A DNA stretch of 64,000 nucleotides, taken from contig VWZX01010541.1 in the NCBI GenBank assembly GCA_013399015.1, positions 372,001 through 436,000 on the forward strand. Direction: 5' to 3'. The notes below the pieces were generated by a model, which was not told the origin of the DNA, searched no databases, and was given only the letters and a program-made list of their open reading frames with translations. Below are positions 1-10,384 of this stretch, piece after piece. The translations under genes were made by a program, and so were the position numbers. This DNA is from Galbula dea. Taxonomy: Eukaryota > Chordata > Aves > Piciformes > Galbulidae. Every line of letters begins with the position of its first letter. Position 1 is the first letter of the stretch.

Positions 1-429
1 AGCACCAAACTGACCCAGCCCAGGCCTTACAAAGCATTGAGGACTCCAGACCTTTCCCAGGAGCAGTTCTAGTGATGTCATCAGGAGTCTTGTCTAAGGA
101 AAACAGTGGGAATTTGGAGACATTCACTGTTCTCAAGGTTTTGGGACATAGTTTGCATATCAGACAGTAATAACCCCATAAATCATGAAGATGAAAAGGT
201 GAACTGTTGCCAGCATTGTAATTTAACAGAAGGGTGTGCAGAGAAGGACCTGAACTAACTAGTCACTGAAATATCTTAACATATTGTTCCTGGTTAAATT
301 AACTCCCTGCCCAGGGTGTGACTCACTCATGTGGGTTTCATTTATCCTAAATAACACCAGCTTTTATCAGTTCATTTCTGAGCATTCTGCTATGGCTGCA
401 TTTCCCAGACTGCATGGTTATAAAATAAT
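1..429. other. Unrecognised non-coding sequence
   Basis: No repeat landmark, RNA gene or convincing exon is visible. A short open frame at 284-490 runs into the CR1 copy that follows, and it has no recognisable protein content. Confidence 0.5.
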
Positions 430-574
430 GTGGCAAGAGCTAGAGGAGTTTAAGAAGAGGATAGATGTGTTTCTTCAGGGGATGATTTAGGGGTAAGAGT
501 AGTGTAGGGCTATCGGTTGGACTAGATGATCTTGAGGGTCCTTTCCAACCCTAATGATTCTGTGATTCTGTGAG
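430..574 (+). mobile_element. CR1 LINE, 3' end fragment
   Basis: This is the 3' end of a CR1 retrotransposon in plus orientation. The block 'ggttggactagatgatct' lies at 515-532, followed by 'cctttccaaccctaatg' and a tail of two octamers, 'attctgtgattctgtg', ending near 574. The part upstream of about 490 is diverged, so the 5' limit is approximate. CR1 copies are normally cut short at the 5' end and keep the 3' tail, which fits this copy. It has no coding capacity. Confidence 0.88.
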
Positions 575-1195
575 TTCATGCTTTAATAGGTAGCTGAGAT
601 TTTGTTTGGCCTCATGAGAAGGATGAGGACATGATTCTGCTTTTACAACTGTTCCAGTTCCCAGCTCTGCTCTCTGAGTAGCAACTCCAGAGAGACGATG
701 CTAGAGATGCTTTGATATGCACCACATGAAACAAGCCAAAAAGCAGAAATACATTGACTTATGGTAACAAAGGGCTGACAATAATCTCCTGCAGCTCCAT
801 CAGATGGATTTTATGTGTGTCCTGGACTCAGGCCAGGTCTTCTCTGCCATCCTCCAAACCATCACCACTACCTGGTGGCTGGTCTAAGAGGTCAGAAGCA
901 ATTCTATGTGGATGCTGACTGTCTCATTCCTGCATGTACCACTGAAGGCAAGAGGCTGCCAAAACATCTAGCTGGCCTGGGCAAACCTTGAGGCTCAGAT
1001 GAAGCTTGTTTGATGTGATATCACCACAAACATCTCTTTTTTCCTTCATCTTGAAGGATTTGCTCATATAAAGGAATTTTTCTTCTTCTTACCTGCACTC
1101 ATCACTTCTTCTATCACTTTTCTTTCTAGCTGTCTGAAACCTTCCTGTTAAAGCCTACCTGTGCAGCACATCCTGAGACCAGTGAGGCTGAGGAT
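575..1195. other. Unrecognised non-coding sequence
   Basis: I see no repeat family, RNA gene or exon here. The base composition is ordinary and there is no open frame of note. Confidence 0.5.
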
Positions 1196-1280
1196 AGAAT
1201 CATTGTGGTTGGGAGAGACCTTCCAGATCATCAAGTTCAACCACCAATGATCCCAAACTGCTTAAGCATAAACCACTCAG
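1196..1280 (-). mobile_element. CR1 LINE tail, antisense
   Basis: The sequence reads as the reverse complement of a CR1 3' end. 'agaatcattgtggttggga' starts near 1196, followed by 'gatcatcaagttcaaccac' and a diverged match to the 'aagtccaccactaaacc' block near 1260-1278. Only about 85 bases are recognisable. The copy is old or strongly truncated. Confidence 0.75.
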
Positions 1281-3740
1281 GTTCTGACAGCAGCATAGGT
1301 TTGATAATGGTTTCTTCTTTATAAGAAAGACTTTATAAAGCCATTCTGAAGAGAACTTCTCAGTCTCTCCTCCTCAGCTGAGTGTCCTGAGGAAGATGAA
1401 ATGCCTGTGGTTGGTATTGGTATTTCAACCTCAGCTGAGCTGTGAAGCATTTCAGCTGCCAGTGTTTGTCCTTCAGAAGCCATGGAGCAATTGAACTCCA
1501 CTCTTCTGTTGAAATAATTTTAATACTTTCCAGAATGTAAAAGAGATGGATTTAATACAGGGTTGTTTTTACAGTCCCACTAAGTCCCAGGTTGCACTAA
1601 ATGTATACAAGTAGCATTGCAGATGCAAACTGTTCCTGGTTTATGTCACAACAATGGCATCTGCTCTGTAAATATTGCAAACCACATGTGCTCCTTGGTG
1701 TATATACTGCACACAGTTGCACACAGCTCCTCCTCATCACTCTAATGGTTTGGGTAATAGGTATTTGTGATGACTCATGGTAAACATCCATATCCCGTGT
1801 GTGCACTCCTCACATAACTCCAACTTCAAACCATTTATTGCCAGTTCAGGCAGCTGAAAGTTATAAAAAGCAGAATTAGGTTTGCTCGTGGGTGCAGCCT
1901 TTGATACCTTGCTCACATGTTAGGTTTTCATCAGGATCCTTCTCTCCTTTAGCAGGACAGAGGAGGAGCCATACTCCCTTACTGAGCATCCATCCCCTAG
2001 TCCAGTGTCTTAGATGTCTTTTCCTTAATGACTCTCTGATTCTGTGGCTCTATAACTCATTTCATCTCCTCATTAGAAGCATGGCCTAGTGAATCAAAAT
2101 GCAGCTGGAATGTTTGGGGATGGAAAATAAGAAAAATAGTAAAGTTTGAACATTTGGTTTCATTTTGTAATAGGATAAATATGACATCCTTTGAAATACT
2201 TAATTTAAAATACAAGAGACAGCCTTGCTGGTTCTCCAAAACAGCCCACACCCCAGTGCTTAGGCTGTTGGAGTAAAAGCTGTTTGGAGGCCTTTCAGTA
2301 AAGTGCATTTTATTGGAAACCAGCAGTTCATTAAAATGGGAAACAAATCTGTTCATCACAATGTTGTTAAAGACCAAGGGCAACATTTACCATCCAAGAT
2401 GTAAGAAGGCTCTTACAAAGAGATTTAAACCTAATTCTTTTCAGTCCCTAACTAATATTTCCTACAGGAAAATGACCACTAGGTGTAGACATGATGTAGA
2501 ACTCTCTGCCATCCAATTTAATCCCATTTTTATGACTTCAGTTCTCCAGTAATGGGATTGCTCTGGTAGTAGATATATATGTAGCCATCTGTACTTGAGG
2601 GTGCTTGGGGCATCCACACATTTCCTTAGACCATTTTTGCTGCTTGTGCCAAGTTCACTATTGAAAACCTGCTGGAGTCTGATCCTTGAGGAGCTCCAGC
2701 CACAAATTCTTCTCACTCCAATCAGCCTTTTCTATAACACATGTTACTTGTGGTTCTCCCCACCCACACAAAGCTTTCTGCACAAGTCTTCATTACTCTT
2801 ACTTAACTCTGTACCAGTCTTACTTACTGGTGTGTTCAGCTGTGGACCCAACCTCTACTGCTACAAGAGGTGAGCATCAGCGTGAAGCTAAGGTGTCAGA
2901 GGTTTGAATGTGATCTCTCACATCCCAGTGAGTAGCAGACCTGGAAGTTTACTGACTCCTCTTCATAATTCCCTTCTTCTTGTGACTGCAGATACATCTC
3001 TCTGAGCAGGGGTGATGAAATGAGAGTTTAATAGCAGGAGAGTGTTTGGAGCTGGGAAGTGCAGGAAAACTGGTGGCAAAGGCAGAAGAAGCCTGGAACT
3101 GAGAATGAATACTCCACTGGTGACAGAGGTGAACAGTCTGAGCAACAGCCATAAGTGAAGGCCTTCTATGTCTCTAGGGTTCTGTGTCTTAGTTATCCCA
3201 CAAGGCAGCTAGCATTCTGCCAGGATAAAGTTGCTTCCAGTGTGTCTTGCTCATGGGTTTGAGTTAGGTATAAACAACTTTCGGATTTATAATCACATGC
3301 TGTATAATCCTCCAGTTGTAGCATATGCAGAATCTGAAATATGGTCAAAATTAGGTGTAATTCTGCCAAGATGTGTTTTTTAATGTTTGCTCACATTTAT
3401 TGGTTTGTCCTCAAATTTCATACAAAAAATGCTAATGAAGTAGTAGAATATCTACTACTGGTGGCTGGCAATGCTACTGATATCTGGTTTTCTCTCCCTA
3501 ATTTTCCTCTCTTTTAACATAAGCATTTTTGTAGCATGAATGGCTGCAGATTTTCCATTAAAAACTGTTAGCAGAGGATGAGTAAATGTCTGCCAATGTT
3601 ACAGCCAGCTCATGGAGAAGCCAGCTTCCCAGTCTCGCCAGCAGAGCTATTAGGACCACATGTGCTAGAGAGGGAAGGGAAGCCTGTGCATAGTGATGAC
3701 AGTCCCAGAAGGCCCAATGGCTGCCTTTCCAGCCCCAAAT
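1281..3740. other. Unrecognised non-coding sequence
   Basis: This is mostly single-copy sequence as far as I can see. A weak CR1-like tail in plus orientation may lie near 2005-2053 ('gatgtcttttccttaatg' then 'tctctgattctgtgg'), but it is too diverged to call firmly. The overlapping open frames at 2057-2386 and 2595-2873 have no recognisable domain and look like chance. Confidence 0.5.
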
Positions 3741-3820
3741 TTCAGAGCCTTTTTACAACATATCTGCCTGTTCCTCAGGTTTCAGAGCCTTTCTATAACA
3801 TATCTGCCTATTCTAAAGCA
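3741..3820. repeat. Tandem duplication, 40-base unit, two copies
   Basis: Two adjacent 40-base units occur at 3741-3780 and 3781-3820. Each starts 'ttcagagcct' and contains 'aacatatctgcct'. They differ at only a few positions, mostly near the end of the unit. A segment was copied once in tandem and has diverged slightly since. It lies in no gene I can recognise. Confidence 0.9.
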
Positions 3821-3965
3821 TCTGGTTGCTGTGTTTCAAATCCACAGTGCTTCTTTCTGCAGTATTACTCATGTCTCCTTTGACTGCTTGTATCTGTGCC
3901 TTGTTAGGTCAGGAGAAGAGTCACTTTTCAAAGGATTCAGTGCAAGAGCAATTAAAACTGACTAG

Positions 3966-4165
3966 TAGAATCGTAGAATAGTTGAGGTTGGAAGGGACCT
4001 CTAAAGGTGATCTAGTAAAATCCTCCCTCTAAGGAGCAGGGACATCTTCAGCTACGTCAGGTTGCTCAAAGATCTGTCCAACCTGCCCTTGAAAAGCCCC
4101 AGGGATGGGGTAATGGGGCCTCTAGCACCTCTCTGGGCAACCTGTGCCAGTGTTTCACCAAGAGA
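3966..4165 (-). mobile_element. CR1 LINE, antisense 3' portion
   Basis: Antisense CR1: the tail side 'gaatcgtagaatag' starts near 3968, then 'aggttggaagggacctctaa' and the 'gagcagggacatcttcagct' block. 'caggttgctcaaagatctgt', 'ccccagggatgggg' and 'acctctctgggcaacctgt' follow. It ends around 4165. The combination with 'caggttgctcaaag' marks a CR1 subfamily different from the one at 9045 or 61912. No usable coding frame remains. Confidence 0.93.
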
Positions 4166-5349
4166 ATCATGGAATGGAATGTTGAGGATGTCCTCAGGTT
4201 GTGTCCACACAGACCTACACCTGTAGATGTGTCTGTAGGTATAAATATATACAAGAACATTAGGCCTACAGGTGTTTAGGCCATGGGGTCAAGGATGCTT
4301 GCCTCGAGGTGCACAATGTGCTCTTCAGCTGAGGGTGGCTGGAGCCACCACCATCTCCAAGCCATGCTGCTGGAAAGAGCTCAACTTTCTCCATCCTTTT
4401 CTTCAGTCAGTTCATGTGTTTAAACTCTGTGCTTGAAAGTGAGGTTTTTGTGCAAAGACCCTGACCTTCTCCCCCACACCCAAATAAACAGAGCCATTAC
4501 TTGAACTTGACCTTGATAACGTTCATCAGCATAATCTGCCCCCTCATTTGGGGCCCAGGGAGATAAGAAATGCTGAAGCACAGCAGCAGTGTTTTGCTTA
4601 AGATGCCAGAGAAAGCCCTGACGTCTAGCGACTGAAGGTTGGTAGGAGCTGTAAATCCCCACAGGGCTGAAACCAGACTCCTGTTTTCTTTGGGTGGTGG
4701 CTCAGGGCCAGCAGGATGCTGTTCTGTGGCAGCACTGCAGTGCAGTGGTTAGGGTCAGAATTGCAGTTGGGCACAGTCATTGTTGGGTGGCTTCCCACCC
4801 AGCCTCAGTCATTCACACACTGCCTGTGCTTAGGATGCATTTCAAGGTCTCTCTAGCATGGACTTGAGAGAACAATAAGGATTTAACCAACCAGCAGAGC
4901 TGGTTCTGTGCCCACTCTCTGAACTCTAGCCAGAAGACACAGCCAGACGTGGCTTGAAGAGAAGGTGGAGAGAAAAGGAGTCTTCAGGATACCAGTTGAA
5001 TAGGAAAAAAGTCTTACATAGGGGCCCAAGGAGTCTCCAGATGTGCCCAGGATGAAAGGTTATCCTCAGCTTCAGGCATACATTTCTCAGGAAATCACTG
5101 CCTTCCAACACAGCTCCTGACATTGGTCTGTTAGACACAGGAGCCCTGAACTTGTCCTTCCTCTTTACATCAAGTTCTCCTGATACTTTAAGCAAATGGA
5201 TTTGTGCTGTCCTTGTAATTGGATCCTAGCAATCAGGGTGCATCTGGCTGGAAAATAAAGAGTCTTGTAAGAAGCACTTGAAGAAATCTGCTCCAGGGCA
5301 CAGCTGTGCTCCAGGGTACAGGGCAATGCTGTGCAGTCATCATGGCATA
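4166..5349. other. Unrecognised non-coding sequence with a small inverted repeat
   Basis: I find no gene or repeat family here. A perfect 10-base inverted repeat is present: 'acacctgtag' at 4217-4226 and 'ctacaggtgt' at 4266-4275, with a 39-base AT-rich spacer. It could fold as a hairpin but nothing else supports a function. Confidence 0.5.
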
Positions 5350-5528
5350 CAAGGAGAGATGCAGAGAGCTCTGGCTGCCCAGCCTGGAGAGGAGAAGCCT
5401 GAGGCTGGCTTTGGTGAAAGTGATGAGGGGGGCAGTAGAGAAGTTGGAGCCAAGATCTCCTCAGGGATTTCCAATGATGGGACAAAAGGCTTTGGGGACT
5501 AGTTGAAATACAGGATATTCCATTTAAC
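5350..5528 (+). mobile_element. CR1 LINE, upstream half of an interrupted copy
   Basis: Plus-strand CR1 resembling the end of ORF2. 'gagagctctggctgcccagc' is followed by 'ctggagaggagaagcctgag', and by 'gaaatacaggatattccatt', which corresponds to the usual CR1 'gaaacacaggaagttccat'. At about 5528 the match stops because a second, antisense CR1 starts. The same element resumes at about 5753. The copy is 5'-truncated near 5350. Confidence 0.82.
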
Positions 5529-5752
5529 ACACAGTCAGAGAACAGTTAAGGTGGGAAGGGACCATCAGAGGTCATCTTGTCCAACCTCCCTGCCAAGGTC
5601 CCTTCTCAGCCTCCTCTTCTCCAGGCTACCCAAGCCCATCTCCCTCAGCCTTTCCTCAGCAAGGAGCTGCTCTAGCTCCTCAGCATCTTTGGAGCCTCTG
5701 TTGAACTGACTCCAGAAGTTCCATGTCTCTGCTGTATTGAGGAGCCCAGAAC
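5529..5752 (-). mobile_element. CR1 LINE inserted inside another CR1, antisense
   Basis: Antisense CR1 with tail remnant 'cacagtcagagaacag', then 'aaggtgggaagggaccatca', 'gaggtcatcttgtccaacct', 'cctcctcttctccaggctac' and 'gaggagcccagaact' at the 5' truncation point. A typical middle section between the tail and the 'cctcctcttctccagg' block is missing, so the copy has an internal deletion. It splits a plus-strand CR1 whose two halves lie on either side, so it inserted later than its host. Confidence 0.87.
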
Positions 5753-5947
5753 TTTAGTTCTTTAGGTGTAGGAAAAGGTAGGGGTGACTGAGCTCTGGAA
5801 CAGGTTGCCCAGAGAGGTTGTGGAGTCTCCACCCTTGGAGATATTCAAAACCCAGTGCAACCCTGTGCAAGATGCTGTAGCTGAAGGATTGAGCTAGATG
5901 TTCTTCAGAGGCACCATCCAGACTCAACTCGTGGCTCTGTGGTCTGT
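5753..5947 (+). mobile_element. CR1 LINE, downstream half of the interrupted copy
   Basis: The plus-strand CR1 resumes with 'aggaaaaggtaggggtgact', 'gagctctggaacaggttgcc', 'cagagaggttgtggagtctc' and 'gagatattcaaaaccca'. It ends with a diverged tail, 'ggctctgtggtctgta'. The alignment to the CR1 pattern picks up where the upstream half stops. The sequence 'agttctttaggtgtagg' just after the junction resembles the end of the upstream half, a possible imperfect target-site duplication of about 15 bases. Confidence 0.85.
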
Positions 5948-6987
5948 AAAGTAGCAGTGATTTGGCAGCTCTAGGCCAAGGTATGGAGGTTGTGCTGATG
6001 GGGCTCTGTGCTCAGCCTGCTGGGCCAGATTAGCTTCTGTTCAGTGCCACCTACCACAGCTTTGCAACTCCTGAGACCCCAGCTGGTGTCTCTGCAAGCT
6101 GCTACACAACAGCACTTACATCCAGCACCTCTTCCTGTGGAGAACTTCATTGCTCCATGTCAGTGTCCTACATATGGCCTTTGTATTCCTGGAAAATACC
6201 TTCAGTTTGAGTTTTCCTCCTCTAGTTCTGACTGCTCTCAAGTTTTTATGGCATTCTAAAGGTCCTGTGGGAGAGGCGCTTGGGAGCAATATGCCCGAAT
6301 GTAGTATTATTATCTGGTCATGAAGTGATTAGTGAAATGATTCCTGTTGACAGGCCTACAAAGCACACATTTGACACTCTTTCTCCATTACAGAAAGCTC
6401 CCACTAGCTGCTGAAATGTCAGCCAAGGCCTATGAAGTGATATCTTCCCATTAGAGCTGGGGTTCTAAAATAGCCACTCTTTCTATTAATCAGTTTTATG
6501 CTGTACTTCAGCAAATACCAACAGAAATATCCTCCTGAACATGGGAAAATGTAGAGAACAGGAACAGAGATTGAATTCAGAGAGCTCCTTTTTATTCTCT
6601 TTTTCTGTCTTTTTTTTGCTGTTCTTTGTGGTGTACCTTGGATGGAGTTACAGCTTCTCAAGAGTATGGGGTGAAACTCTACCTCTCTAGAAATCACAGG
6701 CTAACAGCTCCAAGGTTTCATGCATGAACTGTACCTGGCAAGACTTAAATGTCATAAATATTCATTTTGTTTGGAATTGGTGGTGGAACAAGGCTGTGTA
6801 AAAGGCTGGGCTGGAGACACTTTGAGGATTTTGAGAACTATTTTAGGAGATACACTCATTTTACCTATTTGGTAAAATTTTTGGCCTCAATTCTTGTCTG
6901 AAAGTAATCTTGAACAGGATGAGGCTTGCTAGGTCATGCTTGAGTTTAAAGTTCTCTCATAATGAATGACCACTTTAGAATAAAATC
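5948..6987. other. Unrecognised non-coding sequence
   Basis: No repeat family or exon is recognisable. The open frames here (for example 6008-6259 and minus-strand 6419-6697) have no recognisable content. Confidence 0.5.
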
Positions 6988-7308
6988 CTTTAGACTTAAA
7001 GGCAGCTTCTGAAATAGAAGGAGAGAGACTTTTGACATGGGTGGACAGTGATAGGACCAGGGGAATGGTTTAAACTGAAAGAGGAGAGAGTTAGATGAGA
7101 TGTTAGGAATTCTCTCCTCAGAGGGTGGGGAGGCACAGGAACAGGTTACCCAGAGAGGCTGTGGCTGCCCCATCCCTGGCAGTGTCCAAGGCCAGGCTGG
7201 ATGTGGCCCTGGGCAACTTCTCTGGTGGGTGGCATCCCTGCCCATGGCAGTGGTGTTGGAACTAGATGATCTGTAAGGTGCTTTCCGACCCAAGCCATTC
7301 TATGATTC
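6988..7308 (+). mobile_element. CR1 LINE 3' end, same subfamily as 24763-25172
   Basis: Plus-strand CR1. It starts near 'cttaaaggcagcttctgaaa' and runs through 'ggtttaaactgaaagaggag', 'gttagatgagatgttaggaa' and 'acaggttacccagagaggct'. It continues with 'ccatccctggcagtgtccaa' and 'ggtgttggaactagatgatc', and ends with 'attctatgattcattt'. Key phrases match the copy at 24763-25172 closely, so the two share a source subfamily. No intact frame is present. Confidence 0.93.
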
Positions 7309-7604
7309 ATTTATCCAGGGATATCCTAAGTGCTTCTTGTCCTTATTAGCCTAAAGCAAGCCCTGTTTGGTTGCCCAGTCACTGCTGGTATTTTAAGTGC
7401 ATTGTGTCACTTCTGCACTACAACTGCAAAAGCAAACTGGCCAGAATAACACAACTGAACTGGCAGGGAAGAGCCACCCTTGATAAATCACAGCAGATAT
7501 CCTGAGAGCCTGGATGCAGTTGTACATAAACAGGAACATTCTGCAGCTGTTCTCCTCTCCAGTGACATGGTCTGTGACAGCACTGCCTGACATTAATGAA
7601 TAAA

Positions 7605-7672
7605 ATCACAGAATCACAGAATATTAGGAGCTGGAAGGGACCTTGGAAGATCATCTAGTCCAACTCCCCTTC
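7605..7672 (-). mobile_element. CR1 LINE tail, antisense
   Basis: Antisense CR1 tail with 'aatcacagaatcacagaata' (two octamers), then 'ctggaagggaccttggaaga' and 'tcatctagtccaactcccct'. After about 7672 I can no longer follow a CR1 pattern. The element could reach about 7815, but that part is not clearly CR1. Confidence 0.88.
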
Positions 7673-9044
7673 TTCTCTTAGTGCTGAGCATTAGTCTGAG
7701 CCTGGCCCTCAGTACCATGTTTAAGTGCCTTGTTGATTTGGGGGCACTCATTGTGGTATTAACAAATGTTTTTCTTATGACTCTTAAATAAAGCTCTTTT
7801 CTGTGAAGGAACACTTTTAAACAGCATCAAGGTATTTCTCAAGTGTGAGTTGTTGCTTTCCAGTTGGTACCCAGCAAGTACCTGCCTGGTCAGTCTTAAC
7901 CTGCAGCAGAGATACTGAGGCTGTGTGTGACTGCAATATGGACAGGGATGTAAACTTTTCCAGGAAGCTCTCTGGTTTGGGCACTGCTGTTTGAAGCTCT
8001 GCTATTCCTGGTAGTTTCTATTTCTCCTTTACTCAGATTAATACATTCTTTGGTTAATTTGCACTATGCTATTCACCAACTATGTAAGCTCCAGTCTTGA
8101 TGGAACAATATTTTCCTTTTCCATTTCCTTGCCATAGTTTGAGAACTGTTTAATGTGCTGCTCCAGAGCCAGAGTCCAAGCTGTGGCATCACTCCCATCT
8201 CCTAGCACGTCTGTCATTTTCCTGTGGAACACTTCTGGTTCATCTCAGATACCACAACAAATGTTGCTGTCATCCCAAAATAGATCACATTTTACTCATC
8301 AGTGATGTGAAAATATGTAAACCTAAAAATTGGAAATGCATTGTTTCCAAAAGAAGCAGGGTCAGATCCTGACAGCAGCTGAGCAGAAGATGATGAGCTG
8401 AGTCACATCAGGAGGCAGAAGAGTCTCCAGAGTGGGTGGAAAAGGTTTGTAAGCTATTGGAGTGCCTGCTTGATAAACTCAAGCCCTAGCTTCCCCTCAT
8501 CCCTCAGCAGCATTATGATATATGTGGTGAAGGCAGACCACAGCTTCTGCACAAATACAGCTATCCCTCAGCAAGGGCTGAAAGATGTTGGAGGATCCTG
8601 TGTCTGCATTGCAGTTGGAGTGATCTTCTTGGGACACTGGATTAAAAACCATTTTGTTCTTGTGATGGAGCCCAAAGCAAATGTGGATGAACTGCAACCT
8701 CTCCAGTACATTGAGCTGCTCATTTATGCACCTCCAGGTTGCTGCATCATATCTGCCACCTACCCAGCAAGCACTCAGCCCTGATTTAGAGGTAGTCATG
8801 ATAGGAAATCCTTCCTGCCTCTGAGAAACTTGATTAGTGGTCAGTAGTGACCCTCCCCTGCCAAAGCAGCATCTACTGAGTTCCTCTGCCTCTAGATCTT
8901 AGCTTTCATCTTCTCTTGTACTTCTCTGTTCTGTTTTTATGCTGGCTTTCTGTCATAAACCCAATGCCTTTATGAACCTTTCTAAAGAACCTTCTTAAAG
9001 AAGCTTGATTTACTACTGGTTGCTGAAAACTGATTTAATACCAG
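7673..9044. other. Unrecognised non-coding sequence
   Basis: I see no gene or repeat family here. A pair of opposite-strand open frames at 8470-8784 (+) and 8497-8799 (-) overlap almost completely and have no recognisable domain, so they look like chance. Confidence 0.5.
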
Positions 9045-9275
9045 TGCTATGGAATTGGTTTTGGTTGAAAGAGACCTTTAAGGTCATGGAGTCCAACTGC
9101 TGACCGGCACTGCCAGGTCACCAGTAAACCATGTCCCTCAGCACCACATCTCCAGAGCTTTTAGAGCCCTCCAGGGATGGTGACCCCCTGGGCAGCCTGG
9201 ACCAGACCTTGACAACCCTTTGGGGAAGAAATGATTCCTCATGTCCAACCTAAAGCTCCTCTGGCTGAAGAAACC
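9045..9275 (-). mobile_element. CR1 LINE, antisense 3' portion
   Basis: Antisense CR1 whose octamer tail is almost gone. It shows 'ggttgaaagagaccttta', 'aggtcatggagtccaactgc', 'ccagtaaaccatgtccctca' and 'ccagggatggtgacc'. 'gggcagcctggaccag' and 'tgtccaacctaaagctcctc' follow. The block 'taaaccatgtccctcagcac' places it in the subfamily type also seen at 61912-62320. Confidence 0.9.
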
Positions 9276-9944
9276 TGTGTGTCACCAGGTTCATCTCAAG
9301 GCCGTGATAACCATGGTGTTCCACTCAGGGTTTACATAAAGCCTAGATGATGTGCTGCATTGCAGAGGAACCTCAGCAAGGCAATAAAGGATGCAATAAT
9401 GATTCACAACTGTGTTGTGGATTGAGGGAACTATAGAGATGTGTTTAAAAACTGAGTGAACACTTGAGTCATTACTATTGCCTCTCATCATTTATGGTGG
9501 TTTATGATCTGGGGGTGATGAATCCCTGCTCCAGGCCATTACCACAACACAGTCCAGTTATCATCAATGGTTAACAGAGTCCCAGAAGCTTATAAGAAGC
9601 TACCAGTAAGCATGTGGTGTGTAACTTCTCCCTGCAAACAAACTAGCCCAACTATGTGCTGTGCTTTTCAGCTTGAGAACATTTTGTTTTCCTTGTGAGT
9701 GTAACACAGCAGGTACTGAAGATGGTTTGGATGTTTCCAACTGCCTCGTTTTCCTTGCCTGAAATGTGGTCTTTTTAGCAACATGATACTCTGAAAATCT
9801 CCTGTGTCAGAGCCCACATACTGAATTTAAAGGGCCAAAGCACAGTGCTTCATTGTTAGGTGAGATTTGTCCCAGCCCCCAGAAGGCAGAATGGAAGAAC
9901 CCCCTTGGAGTCACTCAGTCCTCCTCTTTTTTCCATAGGTCAGA

Positions 9945-10200
9945 CTTTCTAGACCTCTCATCATTCTTTGCAGCTTTTTCAGGCAGCCTCTACATCCCCT
10001 GAGTAAAGCCCTGAGAAACACAGGGCTGTGCTCCTGCTGTGGCCTCACCACATTAGGTAGGCACAGCTTACAGGTGACATTTCTGTTCATACCTCTCAGA
10101 CTGACATTTTCTTCTTTCCCCAGCCAGGTGACATTGCTTGGCTCAGGGTCTGTGATGGGTTATAACCACCTGAGCCTTTCCTGAAGAGTTCCTATCCAGC
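9945..10200 (-). mobile_element. Probable old antisense CR1 ORF2 fragment
   Basis: The pattern is weak but ordered. 'tctcatcattctttgcagct' recalls the CR1 antisense phrase about other copies' 'catcactctttgtggcc', and 'ctcctgctgtggcctcacca' recalls 'ctccaggtgtggcctcacc'. The order is right for an antisense CR1 whose reverse-transcriptase part continues at 10385-10900. A younger CR1 tail at 10205-10335 would then sit between them. This is inference from phrase similarity. Confidence 0.4.
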
Positions 10201-10204
10201 CTGG

Positions 10205-10335
10205 TACAGAATCACAAATCATTAAGGCTGGAGAAGACCTCTAAGATCATCAAGTCCAGCTGTCAGCCTCTCACACCCATGTCACTAAACCATGTCACTA
10301 GGTGTTATCCACTGTAATAACATCCCTGTCCATCC
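10205..10335 (-). mobile_element. CR1 LINE tail, antisense
   Basis: Antisense CR1 tail: 'cagaatcacaaatcattaag', then 'gctggagaagacctctaaga', 'tcatcaagtccagctgtcag' and 'cactaaaccatgtcactagg'. It ends around 'acatccctgtccatcc'. The phrase 'cactaaaccatgtcacta' marks it as the same broad group as 9045 and 61912. Confidence 0.87.
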
Positions 10336-10384
10336 GAAGCTCTCCACCAGCTCTGGTGCAAACAGAAGCCCTACTAATCCTCAC

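Noticed and set aside
2000..2055. CR1 tail in plus orientation
   Set aside because: Only 'tgattctgtgg' and a loose match before it. The 'gatgatct' block is missing, so it was left as a remark in the surrounding stretch.
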